From: Bacteroides sp.
GTDB lineage: Bacteria > Bacteroidota > Bacteroidia > Bacteroidales > Muribaculaceae
Direction: 5' to 3'
DNA: 64,000 nucleotides
Assembly (NCBI GenBank): GCA_014801945.1
Contig: JAAVDF010000025.1
Coordinates: forward strand, 1-64,000
A program made the translations under genes and the position numbers. The notes below the pieces were generated by a model. The model saw only the letters and a program-made list of their open reading frames with translations. It made no database searches and was not told the DNA's origin. Of the stretch, positions 53,714 through 63,062 are shown piece after piece. Every line of letters starts with the position of its first letter. Position 1 is the first letter of the stretch.

Positions 53714-55189
53714 ATGAATATAGATACAAACCGCAACGCCAAATGGCGTGAGGAACTCCGCTCCGCTCTTGGCGCAAAAGAGCGCACATCGATTCCAAGA
53801 GCCGTAATCCCTCAACTTGATCCTAAATATCGCGTTCACTCCAACCATGAAGTGAATCAGGGTCTGTCACAGGCGCAGGCCGTGCTCGAAGCTACCCGCT
53901 GTCTCGATTGTCCCGATCCCCAGTGTATCAACGGTTGCCCTGTGTCAATCGAGATTCCTGCATTTATCAAAAATATCGAGCGGGGTGAAATCCTTACGGC
54001 TGCAAAGGTGCTTAAACGCACAAGTGCGCTTCCGGCTGTCTGTGGCCGCGTCTGTCCGCAGGAAAAGCAGTGCGAGTCACGCTGCATCTACAATAAAATG
54101 AAGAAAGCACCTGTGGCCATCGGCTATCTCGAACGCTTTGCTGCTGACTTCGAACGAGAGAACAACCGTGCAAACAACATCCGTCCGCAAGCTCCTGATG
54201 TGGAGAAAAACGGCATGAGTATCGCAGTCGTAGGCTCAGGGCCTGCCGGTCTGTCATTTGCCGGCGATATGATCAAGAAAGGATATAACGTGACCGTTTA
54301 TGAAGCACTTCATGAGATAGGTGGCGTGTTGAAATACGGTATCCCCGAATTCCGCCTCCCGAATGTCGTTGTCGAAGCAGAAATCGATGGTCTGCGTGCA
54401 GAAGGCGTAAACTTTGTCAAGGACTGCGTGATCGGCAAGACTATTTCATACGATGAACTTCACAGACTGGGCTATGACGGCATATTCGTAGCTTCCGGTG
54501 CGGGCCTGCCAAGATTCATGGGTATCCCCGGTGAGAACTTCATCGGCATAATGTCGGCCAACGAATATCTTACACGAATAAATCTTATGGGAGCAGGTCG
54601 CCCCGGTGAGGATACACCTGTACTCAAAGGTAACCGCGTAGCTGTGATCGGCGGCGGCAACACTGCGATGGATTCAGTGCGCACGGCTCTGCGTCAGGGC
54701 GCAAAGACTGCCATGATCGTGTATCGCCGTAGTCTTGAAGAGATGCCTGCCCGCGTAGAGGAGGTGCATCACGCGCAGGAGGAAGGCGTAGAGTTCATGA
54801 CCCTCTGTAATCCCGTGGAGTATCTTGCCGATGAGAAAGGCCGCGTGAGGGCAATGCGGGTTCAGCGTATGGAGCTTGGCGAGCCTGATGCTTCCGGCCG
54901 ACGCACCCCCGTGGCCATCGAAGGTGCGATCGACGAGATTGAAGTGGATCTGGTGATCGTCAGTGTAGGTGTCTCCCCCAACCCCCTTATCCCCAATGCC
55001 ATTCCTGAACTTGAAGTCTCACGCCGCGGCACAATCGTTGTCAATGAAGAGAGTATGCAATCGTCGATCTACGACATATATGCCGGAGGCGACATTGTCC
55101 GCGGTGGCGCAACCGTAATCCTTGCTATGGGCGACGGCCGCAGAGCCGCAGACGCTATGCACAAGGAGCTTATGAAACAGGAAAAGTAA
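53714..55189 (+). CDS. NADPH-dependent glutamate synthase-like oxidoreductase (NfnB / GltD family)
   Basis: 491 residues. An N-terminal double [4Fe-4S] domain (ATRCLDCPDPQCINGCPVSIEIP and CGRVCPQEKQCESRC) is followed by an FAD fold VVGSGPAGLSFAGDMIKKGYNVTVYEA and an NADP fold VIGGGNTAMDSVRTALRQG. Alone it could be read as the small subunit of glutamate synthase, but no GltB large subunit is nearby. The adjacent NfnA-like gene makes an NfnAB complex the better call. The two genes are 68 bp apart. Confidence 0.88.
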   Translation: MNIDTNRNAKWREELRSALGAKERTSIPRAVIPQLDPKYRVHSNHEVNQGLSQAQAVLEATRCLDCPDPQCINGCPVSIEIPAFIKNIERGEILTAAKVLKRTSALPAVCGRVCPQEKQCESRCIYNKMKKAPVAIGYLERFAADFERENNRANNIRPQAPDVEKNGMSIAVVGSGPAGLSFAGDMIKKGYNVTVYEALHEIGGVLKYGIPEFRLPNVVVEAEIDGLRAEGVNFVKDCVIGKTISYDELHRLGYDGIFVASGAGLPRFMGIPGENFIGIMSANEYLTRINLMGAGRPGEDTPVLKGNRVAVIGGGNTAMDSVRTALRQGAKTAMIVYRRSLEEMPARVEEVHHAQEEGVEFMTLCNPVEYLADEKGRVRAMRVQRMELGEPDASGRRTPVAIEGAIDEIEVDLVIVSVGVSPNPLIPNAIPELEVSRRGTIVVNEESMQSSIYDIYAGGDIVRGGATVILAMGDGRRAADAMHKELMKQEK

Positions 55190-55207
55190 TTTTTTCAACG
55201 TCTGAAT

Positions 55208-56641
55208 ATGAACATACCATTCCGACACATACTGTTGGCCTCAATGATTTCCTCCGTGATGGTTGCATCGGCAATCACCCCGGAAGAGGTCACAAAGGCC
55301 GTGAACCTCGCTCGTGAGGCACCCAAGAACAAAGTGCTGAACCGCAAGGCCGGTGAAGCTCTGCAGGAAGCAGGTCGCTATAAAGAAGCGGTGAGCTTTT
55401 ATCTTAAAGGTGACAACGCGGCAAATCTTGGCGCGGCAGAGTGTTACTTCTACCTTTATGATTTTGACAAAGCTGAGGAGCATCTTGACAAATATCTTGC
55501 GAAAAGGACAAAGGCAGAGGAAGCCAAGGACCGTAATTTCTCTTACGGTGACGGAAGTGAAATGATCGACTGGACTGAAAATCTGAGCAACCGTATCGAA
55601 CTCGGCCGCTCAATGCTTGACCGTGTCGAACAGATCGAGATCGTAGATAGCATCAATGTCCCGGCCGAACAGTTTTTCAAATTTATCAAGCTCGCAAAAA
55701 GTGCGGGCACACTCGCGGATGATAGCGCGCTCGACAAAGCGGTCAACGCTACCGCTATGGAGCAGCTTGGCGTCAACGGTCTGTGCTCACCGGTGTATGT
55801 CAGCGAATCAGGTGACGATATTATATGGTATGGTTCTACAGGGACAGGAAACTCAAAAGTATTCGAGTCAATACGTCTTGCCGATGGAAGTTGGGACAAT
55901 CCGACGGAACTCTTCGACTATACATCCATCTTCGGTGATTCTAACGGCTCGTGGGTATCCTACCCGTTTCTCATGTCGGATGGTATCACACTTTATTTCG
56001 CTGCAGACGGTGAAAACTCACTTGGTGAACTCGACATCTTCATCTCGCGCAGGGAGTCGGACGGTTTCCTCCAACCTTCCAATATAGGTATGCCATACAA
56101 TTCTCCTTACAATGACTACTTATATGCAATTGATGAGGAGAATGGTATCGGATGGTGGGTTTCAGACAGAAATCAACTGCAGGATTCTGTGACAATCTAT
56201 ACTTTTCTCCCTAAGGATCTGCGCGTCAATTATCCGGTAGAAACTCCGGATCTCGCCGACTATGCACGTGTAAGTTCCATAGCCATGACACAGAAAGGCG
56301 AAACTGATTATGCACAGATCCGAAAGCAGATAGCTGCTATCTCAAGCAGTACCGGGAAGAAAAATGAGGATGAAATCCGCTTTGCTTTACCGGGAGGACG
56401 CATAATTACCTCTACTTCACAGTTGAGAAGTCCGCGGGCCGCTACGGCTTTGCGCGAATACTTTGCAGCAGAAGCAAAGGTCGAAAAGATGCGTCAGGAC
56501 TTGGCCGCTATGCGTACAACCTACGCCAAACGTGATAAGTCAATCGGTCCCCGGATTCTGGCTGCGGAAAAAGAGCTTGAACAGAAGGAAGCTGAACTTA
56601 AACAGCTGAAGAACCGTGTGATCTCTCTTGAAAAGAACTAA
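55208..56641 (+). CDS. Exported protein with TPR-like region, PD40-type beta-propeller strands and coiled coil
   Basis: 477 residues. The signal peptide is followed by TPR-like helices (about 25-110, AGRYKEAVSFYLKGDNAANLGAAECYFYLYDFDKAEEHL). A central region (about 195-330) has PD40-type repeats such as SYPFLMSDGITLYFAADGENSLGELDIFISRRES. A C-terminal coiled coil (AAEKELEQKEAELKQLKNRVISLEK) completes it. The TPR-plus-PD40 plan recalls OmpA/Pal-associated and gliding-related proteins of Bacteroidota, but the OmpA domain is missing. It lies 18 bp after the NfnB-like gene and 37 bp before floA. Function unknown. Confidence 0.78.
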   Translation: MNIPFRHILLASMISSVMVASAITPEEVTKAVNLAREAPKNKVLNRKAGEALQEAGRYKEAVSFYLKGDNAANLGAAECYFYLYDFDKAEEHLDKYLAKRTKAEEAKDRNFSYGDGSEMIDWTENLSNRIELGRSMLDRVEQIEIVDSINVPAEQFFKFIKLAKSAGTLADDSALDKAVNATAMEQLGVNGLCSPVYVSESGDDIIWYGSTGTGNSKVFESIRLADGSWDNPTELFDYTSIFGDSNGSWVSYPFLMSDGITLYFAADGENSLGELDIFISRRESDGFLQPSNIGMPYNSPYNDYLYAIDEENGIGWWVSDRNQLQDSVTIYTFLPKDLRVNYPVETPDLADYARVSSIAMTQKGETDYAQIRKQIAAISSSTGKKNEDEIRFALPGGRIITSTSQLRSPRAATALREYFAAEAKVEKMRQDLAAMRTTYAKRDKSIGPRILAAEKELEQKEAELKQLKNRVISLEKN

Positions 56642-56678
56642 CCCTATAGTCTAATCCATTAATCCCCTAATTTTGCCT

Positions 56679-57647
56679 ATGGAGATAACATTAATCCTGA
56701 TTCTGATTGCAGTAGTAATCATTATCTGTATCTTCTTCTACTACGTCCCCTTCTTCCTGTGGATCTCGGCACGAGTAAGCGGAGTGAAGATCTCGCTCAT
56801 GCAGTTATTCCTCATGCGCATACGAAATGTACCCGCCTCACTGATCGTGCGTGCCCTCATCGAGGCTCATAAAGCAGGTCTCAACGATGTCACACGCGAT
56901 GATCTTGAAGCACACTACCTTGCCGGTGGTAATGTCGAGAAAGTGGTTCATGCACTCGTGTCGGCTTCAAAAGCCAACATTGACCTTGGTTTCAAGATGG
57001 CTACCGCTATCGATCTCGCAGGTCGTGACGTGTTTCAGGCCGTACAGATGTCAGTGAATCCCAAAGTGATTGAAACGCCTCATGTCACAGCCGTTGCTAA
57101 GGATGGTATTCAGCTTATCGCAATAGCCCGTGTGACAGTCCGTGCGAATATCCGTCAACTCGTCGGCGGCGCCGGTGAGGATACTGTGCTCGCCCGTGTC
57201 GGAGAAGGCATTGTATCATCTATCGGATCGTCTGAAAGCCACAAGCAGGTTCTTGAAAACCCCGACAACATCTCGAAACTCGTACTCCGCAAAGGTCTTG
57301 ATTCGGGAACTGCGTTTGAGATCCTTTCGATCGACATCGCCGACATTGACATAGGTAAGAATATCGGTGCGGCCCTTCAGATCGATCAGGCTCAGGCAGA
57401 CAAGAGTATCGCACAGGCCAAGGCGGAGGAACGCCGCGCTATGGCGATAGCTCTCGAACAGGAAATGCGTGCAAAGGCTCAGGAAGCACGTGCAAAAGTG
57501 ATCGAGGCCGAAGCAGAGCTACCGCGTGCTATGGCTCAAGCCTTCCTTTCAGGAAATCTCGGTATCATGGACTATTACCGCATGAAGAATATCGAATCCG
57601 ATACCACCATGCGTCAGAACATAGCCAATCCTCCAACAACTAAATAA
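56679..57647 (+). CDS. floA: Flotillin-like protein FloA
   Basis: 322-residue SPFH-family protein that scaffolds membrane microdomains. One N-terminal transmembrane segment ([27 protein letters not shown]) precedes the SPFH domain with [23 protein letters not shown] and [21 protein letters not shown] helical C-terminus with [45 protein letters not shown] follows. I use ATG 56679. The ORF-track start at 56673 is a TTG within a TAATTTTG sequence at 56668-56675 that looks like a -7 box. The PHP gene begins 6 bp after its stop. Confidence 0.93.
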   Translation: MEITLILILIAVVIIICIFFYYVPFFLWISARVSGVKISLMQLFLMRIRNVPASLIVRALIEAHKAGLNDVTRDDLEAHYLAGGNVEKVVHALVSASKANIDLGFKMATAIDLAGRDVFQAVQMSVNPKVIETPHVTAVAKDGIQLIAIARVTVRANIRQLVGGAGEDTVLARVGEGIVSSIGSSESHKQVLENPDNISKLVLRKGLDSGTAFEILSIDIADIDIGKNIGAALQIDQAQADKSIAQAKAEERRAMAIALEQEMRAKAQEARAKVIEAEAELPRAMAQAFLSGNLGIMDYYRMKNIESDTTMRQNIANPPTTK

Positions 57648-57653
57648 AGAACA

Positions 57654-58499
57654 GTGAACATAAGAGAAATTATAAGCTCGACAAGAGCGTATAACCTTCA
57701 TTCTCATACTCAATTCTGTGACGGGCGCGCCGATATGGCGCGCTTTGTTGAAGCAGCCATCGAAGCCGGGATACAACATCTCGGCTTCACTCCTCATTCC
57801 CCGATTCCTATTGCATCGCCCTGCAATATGAGTGCTGATGCGGTTGATGAATATATCCGGACATTCAATAATCTCAAGGATGAACATGCAGGAGAAATCA
57901 ATCTCTATCTGTCAATGGAAATTGATTATCTTGGCAAGAACTGGGGTGCATCACACGAGTATTTCAGAAACCTTCCGCTTGACTACCGACTCAGCTCGAT
58001 TCATTTCATTCCGACTCAGGAAGGCGAACTGATCGACATCGACGGTAGTCCTAAGAGATTTATCGAAAAGATGCATACCAATTTCCATGATGACATCCGT
58101 TATGTGGTCGATACTTTTTACCGTCATACTCTTGACATGATCGAGGCAGGAGATTTCGACATAATCGGGCACTTTGATAAAGTGGGGTTCAATGCCTCAC
58201 ATTTCCGTCCCGGAATCGAGGATGAGGATTGGTACAGAAAACACCTCGACAATGTGATCGATGCCCTCATTGCAAAAGATATCATTATTGAGGTCAATAC
58301 CAAAGCATGGGAAGCTCCGGTCGGAAGCACGGAAGAAGAAGTGAAGAAATATGTCCCGCGAATGTTCCCGTCGCCCCACACTGTAAGACGTCTAAGGGAT
58401 GCCGGTGCTGTTCTCGCAGTCAACAGCGACGTCCATTACCCTGAACGCATAACTTTCGGCCGTCAGGCCGCTTTCGATATAATTGACGGGAAGGTGTGA
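57654..58499 (+). CDS. PHP-domain histidinol-phosphatase-like phosphoesterase
   Basis: 281 residues from GTG 57654. The PHP fold is marked by NLHSHTQFCDGRADMARFVEAAIEAGIQHLGFTPHSP at the N-terminus, metal ligands in EIDYLGK and FDIIGHFDKV, and VNSDVHYPERITFGR at the end. HisK-type histidinol phosphatases have this form. No other his genes are nearby, so another phosphoester substrate is possible. It starts 6 bp after floA and shares its transcript. A very strong inverted repeat follows the stop. Confidence 0.87.
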   Translation: MNIREIISSTRAYNLHSHTQFCDGRADMARFVEAAIEAGIQHLGFTPHSPIPIASPCNMSADAVDEYIRTFNNLKDEHAGEINLYLSMEIDYLGKNWGASHEYFRNLPLDYRLSSIHFIPTQEGELIDIDGSPKRFIEKMHTNFHDDIRYVVDTFYRHTLDMIEAGDFDIIGHFDKVGFNASHFRPGIEDEDWYRKHLDNVIDALIAKDIIIEVNTKAWEAPVGSTEEEVKKYVPRMFPSPHTVRRLRDAGAVLAVNSDVHYPERITFGRQAAFDIIDGKV

Positions 58500-58521
58500 C
58501 GAAAACGTACTGCATTAAACC

Positions 58522-58579
58522 TTATAAGACCATCCGCGGACTGAATTTCTGATAATTCAGTCCGCGGATGGTCTTATAA
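58522..58579. terminator. Perfect 26-bp inverted-repeat terminator between convergent genes
   Basis: Arms 58522-58547 and 58554-58579 are perfect inverted copies with a 6-nt loop, GC-rich in the middle and A/T-rich at the outer ends. They lie between the PHP gene and the opposite-strand 5'-nucleotidase gene, and the A/T outer ends supply short U tracts in both directions. It is the longest perfect hairpin in the window. Confidence 0.75.
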
Positions 58580-58591
58580 TAAATCACGCTA

Positions 58592-60337
58592 TCAATCGCC
58601 GAACAGAACCTTACGATCCCTCCGGGCTGCCGGTGCAACAATATCTTCCGGTATGAATCGCCAGTTTGTATCGACCTTTGGTGAAATAGAGCCACGCTTC
58701 TCTATCTCCTTGATGAGATAGTAGCGCAGATCTTTGTCAGTAGATGAGAGTATGCGGGATTTCAATTGGTCATGGGGAATACCTGCACCTTTCGTCAACA
58801 GATCTCCACCGCCATTGCCACGATAAGAATTGACAGCAACCTTATAGACCTTCCGAGTATCAAAGGGAGTGCCGTCACTCATGGAGATGATATTTATTTT
58901 CTCACCCTGAGGTTTAGTGACATCCACAGTATAATCTATACCTGACGCAGAGTCGAAATTATATGACGGATTGAGAAGCTTGGCATAATCTCCCTTAGCA
59001 GCTGTCTTTTCACCTGAGAAAAGCAAAAGATTATCATCAGCCGATTTCATCACATCAGTCCAAAGCGAATAGCTCATCTCAAGATAGTCCTTGATCTCCT
59101 GTCCGGTCATAGAAATTGTGTAGAGCATATTCTCATACTTATACAAAGTAAACATATCGCTCATGCGAAGGTCACCTTTCTTGATCAGTGCGTCGAATGA
59201 TAGCGGTGCAGCGAGTGAAATATCAGCTCCGGAGATAGCCAGTTGTAAATCATGCAGAAGCGTCATGAAAGCCGAGGGACCGAAATAGGCATCACGGACG
59301 GAGAAATCACCTTCGGAAGAACCAAGTCGGCGGCTGACGAACTCTTTGATTTCCTGCTGTTCGGGATGAAATGCCTGCATAAAGGCAGAGTCTGGTTTGA
59401 GATTATTAAGGGGTGTAAGCAATCCGCTCACCTTTTTATCCACAATCTTTCCATCGGCATTTCTCGTAAAGGTTACCTCACCCTCGGCAAGATAGCCGGC
59501 ACTATTGGCCGGATTCAGTATGACAGCCTTGGATTCAGGGTACTTGCCGTCAGTGGAATTATAAAGCGTGTGATCATGACCCATGAATATCATATCGAAT
59601 CCCGGCACTTGATCAGCCACAAGAAGCGAGGCATTTTCACGCCATTCACCCGTCATCTTCCCGGAATCATGACCTGAATGGAACAGTCCGACAAGAAGAT
59701 CAGGTTTTTCATTTTCGAGAATATAGGGAACCCACTTGCGCGCGCTTTCCACCATATCCTCAAATTCCAGTCCCGACCAAAGATTTTCAGGAAGCCACGC
59801 AGGGATGGCGGGAGTGAGAAGTCCGAGCACTACAACCTTGACTCCATCACGTTCGATCACGGCATAAGGCTGGAGATAGGGCTTGCCTGTCGAACGGTCA
59901 ACGACATTCGCTCCGAGGAGAGGAAGATTTCCAAGATCAGCACGGTAACGGTCATAAACGGCATGACCTGTCTCCACATCATGATTACCTATCGTCTGCG
60001 CGTCATACGAAAGGTAGTTCAGCATCCGTGCTGTCGGATGTGGGACATCTGTCTTGATAAAATTATAGTAATAAGCTGTCGGTTGTCCCTGAAGGATATC
60101 GCCGTTGTCAAGGAGAATTACACGGTCATTCCCCAAGGAGTCGCGCAACTGACGCACACGTGTGGCCACTCTTGCAAGTGATCCGTTTCCGGGTGTCATT
60201 TTTATAAAGTCATACGGAAAGAAATTTCCGTGAACGTCAGAAGTAGCTGCGATTTTAAACGTCAGCTCCTCGGCCGCAGTATTAGCCGCGCCGAGGAGTG
60301 ATGATGCAATGGTCATTGCCAAAATGTATTTTTTCAA
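58592..60337 (-). CDS. Secreted bifunctional 5'-nucleotidase / 2',3'-cyclic phosphodiesterase family protein
   Basis: 581 residues with signal peptide MKKYILAMTIASSLLGAANTAAE. The metallophosphatase domain shows all metal motifs: SDVHGNFFPYDF, LDNGDILQG, TIGNHDVETG, GLFHSGHDSG and FMGHDHTLY. The C-terminal 5'-nucleotidase domain (about 330-560) binds the base, with VNSYRGNGGGDLLTKGAG conserved. It likely hydrolyses nucleotides in the periplasm for salvage, which suits the thymidine kinase two genes away. The DUF3108 gene lies upstream on the same strand after a 74-bp gap. Confidence 0.92.
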   Translation of the reverse strand: MKKYILAMTIASSLLGAANTAAEELTFKIAATSDVHGNFFPYDFIKMTPGNGSLARVATRVRQLRDSLGNDRVILLDNGDILQGQPTAYYYNFIKTDVPHPTARMLNYLSYDAQTIGNHDVETGHAVYDRYRADLGNLPLLGANVVDRSTGKPYLQPYAVIERDGVKVVVLGLLTPAIPAWLPENLWSGLEFEDMVESARKWVPYILENEKPDLLVGLFHSGHDSGKMTGEWRENASLLVADQVPGFDMIFMGHDHTLYNSTDGKYPESKAVILNPANSAGYLAEGEVTFTRNADGKIVDKKVSGLLTPLNNLKPDSAFMQAFHPEQQEIKEFVSRRLGSSEGDFSVRDAYFGPSAFMTLLHDLQLAISGADISLAAPLSFDALIKKGDLRMSDMFTLYKYENMLYTISMTGQEIKDYLEMSYSLWTDVMKSADDNLLLFSGEKTAAKGDYAKLLNPSYNFDSASGIDYTVDVTKPQGEKINIISMSDGTPFDTRKVYKVAVNSYRGNGGGDLLTKGAGIPHDQLKSRILSSTDKDLRYYLIKEIEKRGSISPKVDTNWRFIPEDIVAPAARRDRKVLFGD

Positions 60338-60411
60338 AATATATATGATTATTGATTTTACAGTAGTCGAAATGCTGATTAAGTCTATAATGACTTACGT
60401 TCCAACCCCCG

Positions 60412-61185
60412 TCAGGGATTCGGTCCGGTGTAGAGTGCGCGGACCTTACCAACCGGCAATGAGCCTTCCACTTTCAAAGGTATTCTCTGTCCATCAGTAG
60501 AGATCCAGCCGGAAATAGGCTCAGAACTTTCAACACCTCTGCGGGTAAAAGTGAAATTTATATAGTATGCCGGATAGGACTGGCCATTTAAGCTCACATT
60601 CTGACGGCCCATATAAGTGATCCTCAGTTTTTCTTTCTTTGAACCAGAAAAGATATTGACTGTCACACCCTGTCCTTTTGACATATTATCGAAATCCAGA
60701 GTTCGGAGATAGAAGAACGAGCTGAGCATATCGACAGTCATACCCTGCGCCTCAAGATCGAGCGTTGAAGATGTAATCGGTTCACCGGGTGCTGAACGCT
60801 TATAGCGTACAGCCTCTGCGGTAAATGTATTACCGTCGCGCTGAAAATTAAGCACGTCCTTCTTGTACTTTCCATTCTCGTGGGCAATATAGACGTAGTT
60901 GATAGGAAAGAAACCGTCTTTCGTCATTGTGGAGTAAAGAGTGTCGCGCAACATATAGATACTGTTGGCCCACGGTGCGTTTTCAGCATAAAGGGCTGCC
61001 TTGTAACAATCGCCCTCATTTTGGAGCGACATGGTTGCGTAGCCTGCCACTTTATTAATGAAACCCCATTTATACATCACATCATAGGTCAGAGTTTCAT
61101 CCTCAAGTGCCACAGGGGTTGCCGCGTTTGCGGCTGAAGCAATGATGAACAAGCCGAAAAAGGCTCTAAAAAATTTATGTTTCAT
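60412..61185 (-). CDS. DUF3108 domain-containing exported protein
   Basis: 257 residues from ATG 61185, with signal peptide MKHKFFRAFFGLFIIASAANA. The rest matches the DUF3108 pattern: LTYDVMYKWGFINKVAGYATMSL near the start, DMLSSFFYLRTLDF in the middle, and ISGWISTDGQRIPLKVEG at the end. It is probably a beta-barrel-like periplasmic lipid- or envelope-binding fold, with unknown function. The ORF-track start at 61317 lies inside tdk and is rejected. It begins 25 bp after the tdk stop. Confidence 0.85.
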   Translation of the reverse strand: MKHKFFRAFFGLFIIASAANAATPVALEDETLTYDVMYKWGFINKVAGYATMSLQNEGDCYKAALYAENAPWANSIYMLRDTLYSTMTKDGFFPINYVYIAHENGKYKKDVLNFQRDGNTFTAEAVRYKRSAPGEPITSSTLDLEAQGMTVDMLSSFFYLRTLDFDNMSKGQGVTVNIFSGSKKEKLRITYMGRQNVSLNGQSYPAYYINFTFTRRGVESSEPISGWISTDGQRIPLKVEGSLPVGKVRALYTGPNP

Positions 61186-61210
61186 ACAAAACCGTATTTG
61201 ATACGTTTTA

Positions 61211-61849
61211 TCAATCTGCCTTGAGTTCGCGGAATGGCAGAACCGAACGGTAGGACTGCTCGATGCGCTTATTGCGCCAGCACTTGCGGCATACGGCAAT
61301 ATAGCGGTCGTCGCCACCGATCTCTACCTGCTCTCCCTCCTCCACGAAATCTCCGTTACGGTCTATTCTTGCATTGATGATTGTCTTTCGGCCACATGTA
61401 CATGTCGATTTTATCTCATCAATAGTATCTGCAATTTCAAACAGACGGCGCGAACCTTCAAAAAGGTTACTCTTGAAGTCGGTACGCAGTCCATAGCAGA
61501 TGACATTGCTGCCGAAATCATCCACGACACGTGCAAGCTGATCTACCTGTTCCACTGTAAGAAACTGCGCTTCATCTACCAGAAACCAGTCGATGACAGC
61601 CTCCGATTCCTCCGACAACTGTCTTGCCATCTCATAAAGGTTTGTGTCATGATAGACCCATCTGCACTCACGCTGGATGCCGATACGCGACTTGATCACA
61701 TTGGTCAGGTCACGAGTATCGACCACCGGTTTCAGGCAGACATATTTCATGTGCCGTTCCTCAAAATTGTAGGCCGTTGTCAGAAGGATAGCGGTCTTTG
61801 CCGACCCCATCGTGCCGTAACGGAAATAAAGTTTACCTTTCCTGTTCAT
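61211..61849 (-). CDS. tdk: Thymidine kinase
   Basis: Type II thymidine kinase of 212 residues for pyrimidine salvage. The P-loop is YFRYGTMGSAKTA, Walker B is VDEAQFL, and the zinc-binding cysteines lie in STCTCGRKT and VCRKC. The lasso-region motif and C-terminal basic tail are present. It is preceded by TACCTTTG at 61881-61874, 24 bp ahead of the ATG, and followed by DUF3108. Confidence 0.95.
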   Translation of the reverse strand: MNRKGKLYFRYGTMGSAKTAILLTTAYNFEERHMKYVCLKPVVDTRDLTNVIKSRIGIQRECRWVYHDTNLYEMARQLSEESEAVIDWFLVDEAQFLTVEQVDQLARVVDDFGSNVICYGLRTDFKSNLFEGSRRLFEIADTIDEIKSTCTCGRKTIINARIDRNGDFVEEGEQVEIGGDDRYIAVCRKCWRNKRIEQSYRSVLPFRELKAD

Positions 61850-61873
61850 CTTTCCATGTATAAGATTTCACAG

Positions 61874-61881
61874 CAAAGGTA
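61874..61881 (-). promoter_or_regulatory. -7 box of tdk
   Basis: TACCTTTG on the minus strand, 24 bp before the tdk ATG. No clear -33 TTTG. Confidence 0.5.
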
Positions 61882-61894
61882 AGGATTTTTTTTC

Positions 61895-62500
61895 TTATTG
61901 CGGTGTGCCCTGACGGGTAAACACGCAATCCATATTACCGATCTCGAATTTCAGTAACGTGCCTTTGACCTTTACATCGTCGAGATGACGGATCGAGGAA
62001 TAGCGCACTTCCAAAGCCCGCTTCATATTTGAAGTTACAGCCTGCGCTACAGACGAACGCATTGTCTCTATCTCCGGGGTCTGCGTGCCTATCATGTTTC
62101 CCTCGGCCACAATCTGATCGGGATCGACCATGACATTTAGTGTGGCAGGATCAAGAGCGACAGTTATCTCATCGTCATCAATAGCGGTCCATGTGCCACT
62201 GATGGTCGAACGCGCGGAAGCTGTAAGCGTGAGAGGCTGCTCGATGCCTGTATCAGCCAATACCTGCGTTGAGATAGTCAGCATTCCGGCTATGGTTATG
62301 CTTCCGGTCTTACCACCATTTTCAGGTGCAGCGAAATCATAAGTCTCAAGAATAGTTGTTGAGGCAACTGAATTGTCCATAAAATTCTCAGGCGTACCGC
62401 TCCAAGAACCTTGGATATCTTTGGCCAGACGGCTGCTGCCGTCACATGACACAAGAGAAAGCGCTGCAAAAATGCAGGCTGAAGTGATCAAACCTTTCAT
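61895..62500 (-). CDS. Lipoprotein of unknown function
   Basis: 201 residues with a lipoprotein signal ending LSLVSCDGSS, acylated at the cysteine. The mature part is beta-rich with regularly spaced strands (GSWSGTPENF, TISGTWTAIDDDEITVALD, KGTLLKFEIGNMDCVFTR). This recalls the lipocalin-like DUF4923/DUF5004 group of Bacteroidales lipoproteins, but I cannot name the family. It ends 13 bp before the tdk -7 box. No partner gene is evident. Confidence 0.72.
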   Translation of the reverse strand: MKGLITSACIFAALSLVSCDGSSRLAKDIQGSWSGTPENFMDNSVASTTILETYDFAAPENGGKTGSITIAGMLTISTQVLADTGIEQPLTLTASARSTISGTWTAIDDDEITVALDPATLNVMVDPDQIVAEGNMIGTQTPEIETMRSSVAQAVTSNMKRALEVRYSSIRHLDDVKVKGTLLKFEIGNMDCVFTRQGTPQ

Positions 62501-62585
62501 TGTCTTTAATTGTAGTTATTAACTATTTTTACCAAATAAACACTCATGTATTAAGATTAGTTTCGTGGCTATCGGAAAAAATGAT

Positions 62586-62593
62586 TAATTTTG
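62586..62593 (+). promoter_or_regulatory. -7 box of ssb
   Basis: TAATTTTG, which rules out the ORF-track start at 62591 and leaves a leader of about 80 nt to the GTG at 62681. Confidence 0.5.
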
Positions 62594-62680
62594 TGTGGCG
62601 GATATGGTCGTATGACCCTGTCAACAGGAGATTCCATATCCTTTTATCCCATTATCCAACAATTAAAAATCCAAGTCAAG

Positions 62681-63016
62681 GTGAGCGTCAACAAAGTCAT
62701 ACTTATAGGTAACGTGGGTGGCAATCCCGAAATCCGCTATATAGAATCGCGGCCTATAGCTACTATACGGCTTGCGACAAACGAGCGCGAACGCACACGC
62801 CCCGACGGAACAAAGATCCCTGAAAGAACGGAATGGCACACTATAATAATGTGGGATGCCGCGGCCGAGTTTGCCGAAAAATATATCCGCACAGGCACAC
62901 GCCTCTATGTGGAAGGGAAGATACGCTATCGGATATGGGAGGACCGTAATGCCATCAAGCGCACGGTAACAGAAATATATGTGGATAACTTCGAGTTGCT
63001 TGGAGCAGGGAAGTGA
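62681..63016 (+). CDS. ssb: Single-stranded DNA-binding protein
   Basis: 111-residue OB-fold protein. The start is GTG 62681, giving VSVNKVILIGNVGGNPEIRY, the near-universal SSB opening. Later motifs are ERTEWHTIIMWDAAAEFAEKYIRTGTRLYVEGKIRYR and TEIYVDNFELL. It stops right after the OB fold and lacks the acidic DDDIPF-type tail that recruits partner proteins in most chromosomal SSBs. It may therefore be a second, accessory SSB. No other replication genes are adjacent. Confidence 0.93.
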   Translation: MSVNKVILIGNVGGNPEIRYIESRPIATIRLATNERERTRPDGTKIPERTEWHTIIMWDAAAEFAEKYIRTGTRLYVEGKIRYRIWEDRNAIKRTVTEIYVDNFELLGAGK

Positions 63017-63062
63017 CGCTTCTCATCTACGGTTTTCTACCTGCCTTTCCCGCCTTGAGTTT

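Noticed and set aside
53714-55189. Glutamate synthase small subunit (GltD) as the call
   Set aside because: No large subunit is adjacent, and the NfnA-like gene directly upstream makes an NfnB role more likely. Sequence alone cannot exclude GltD.
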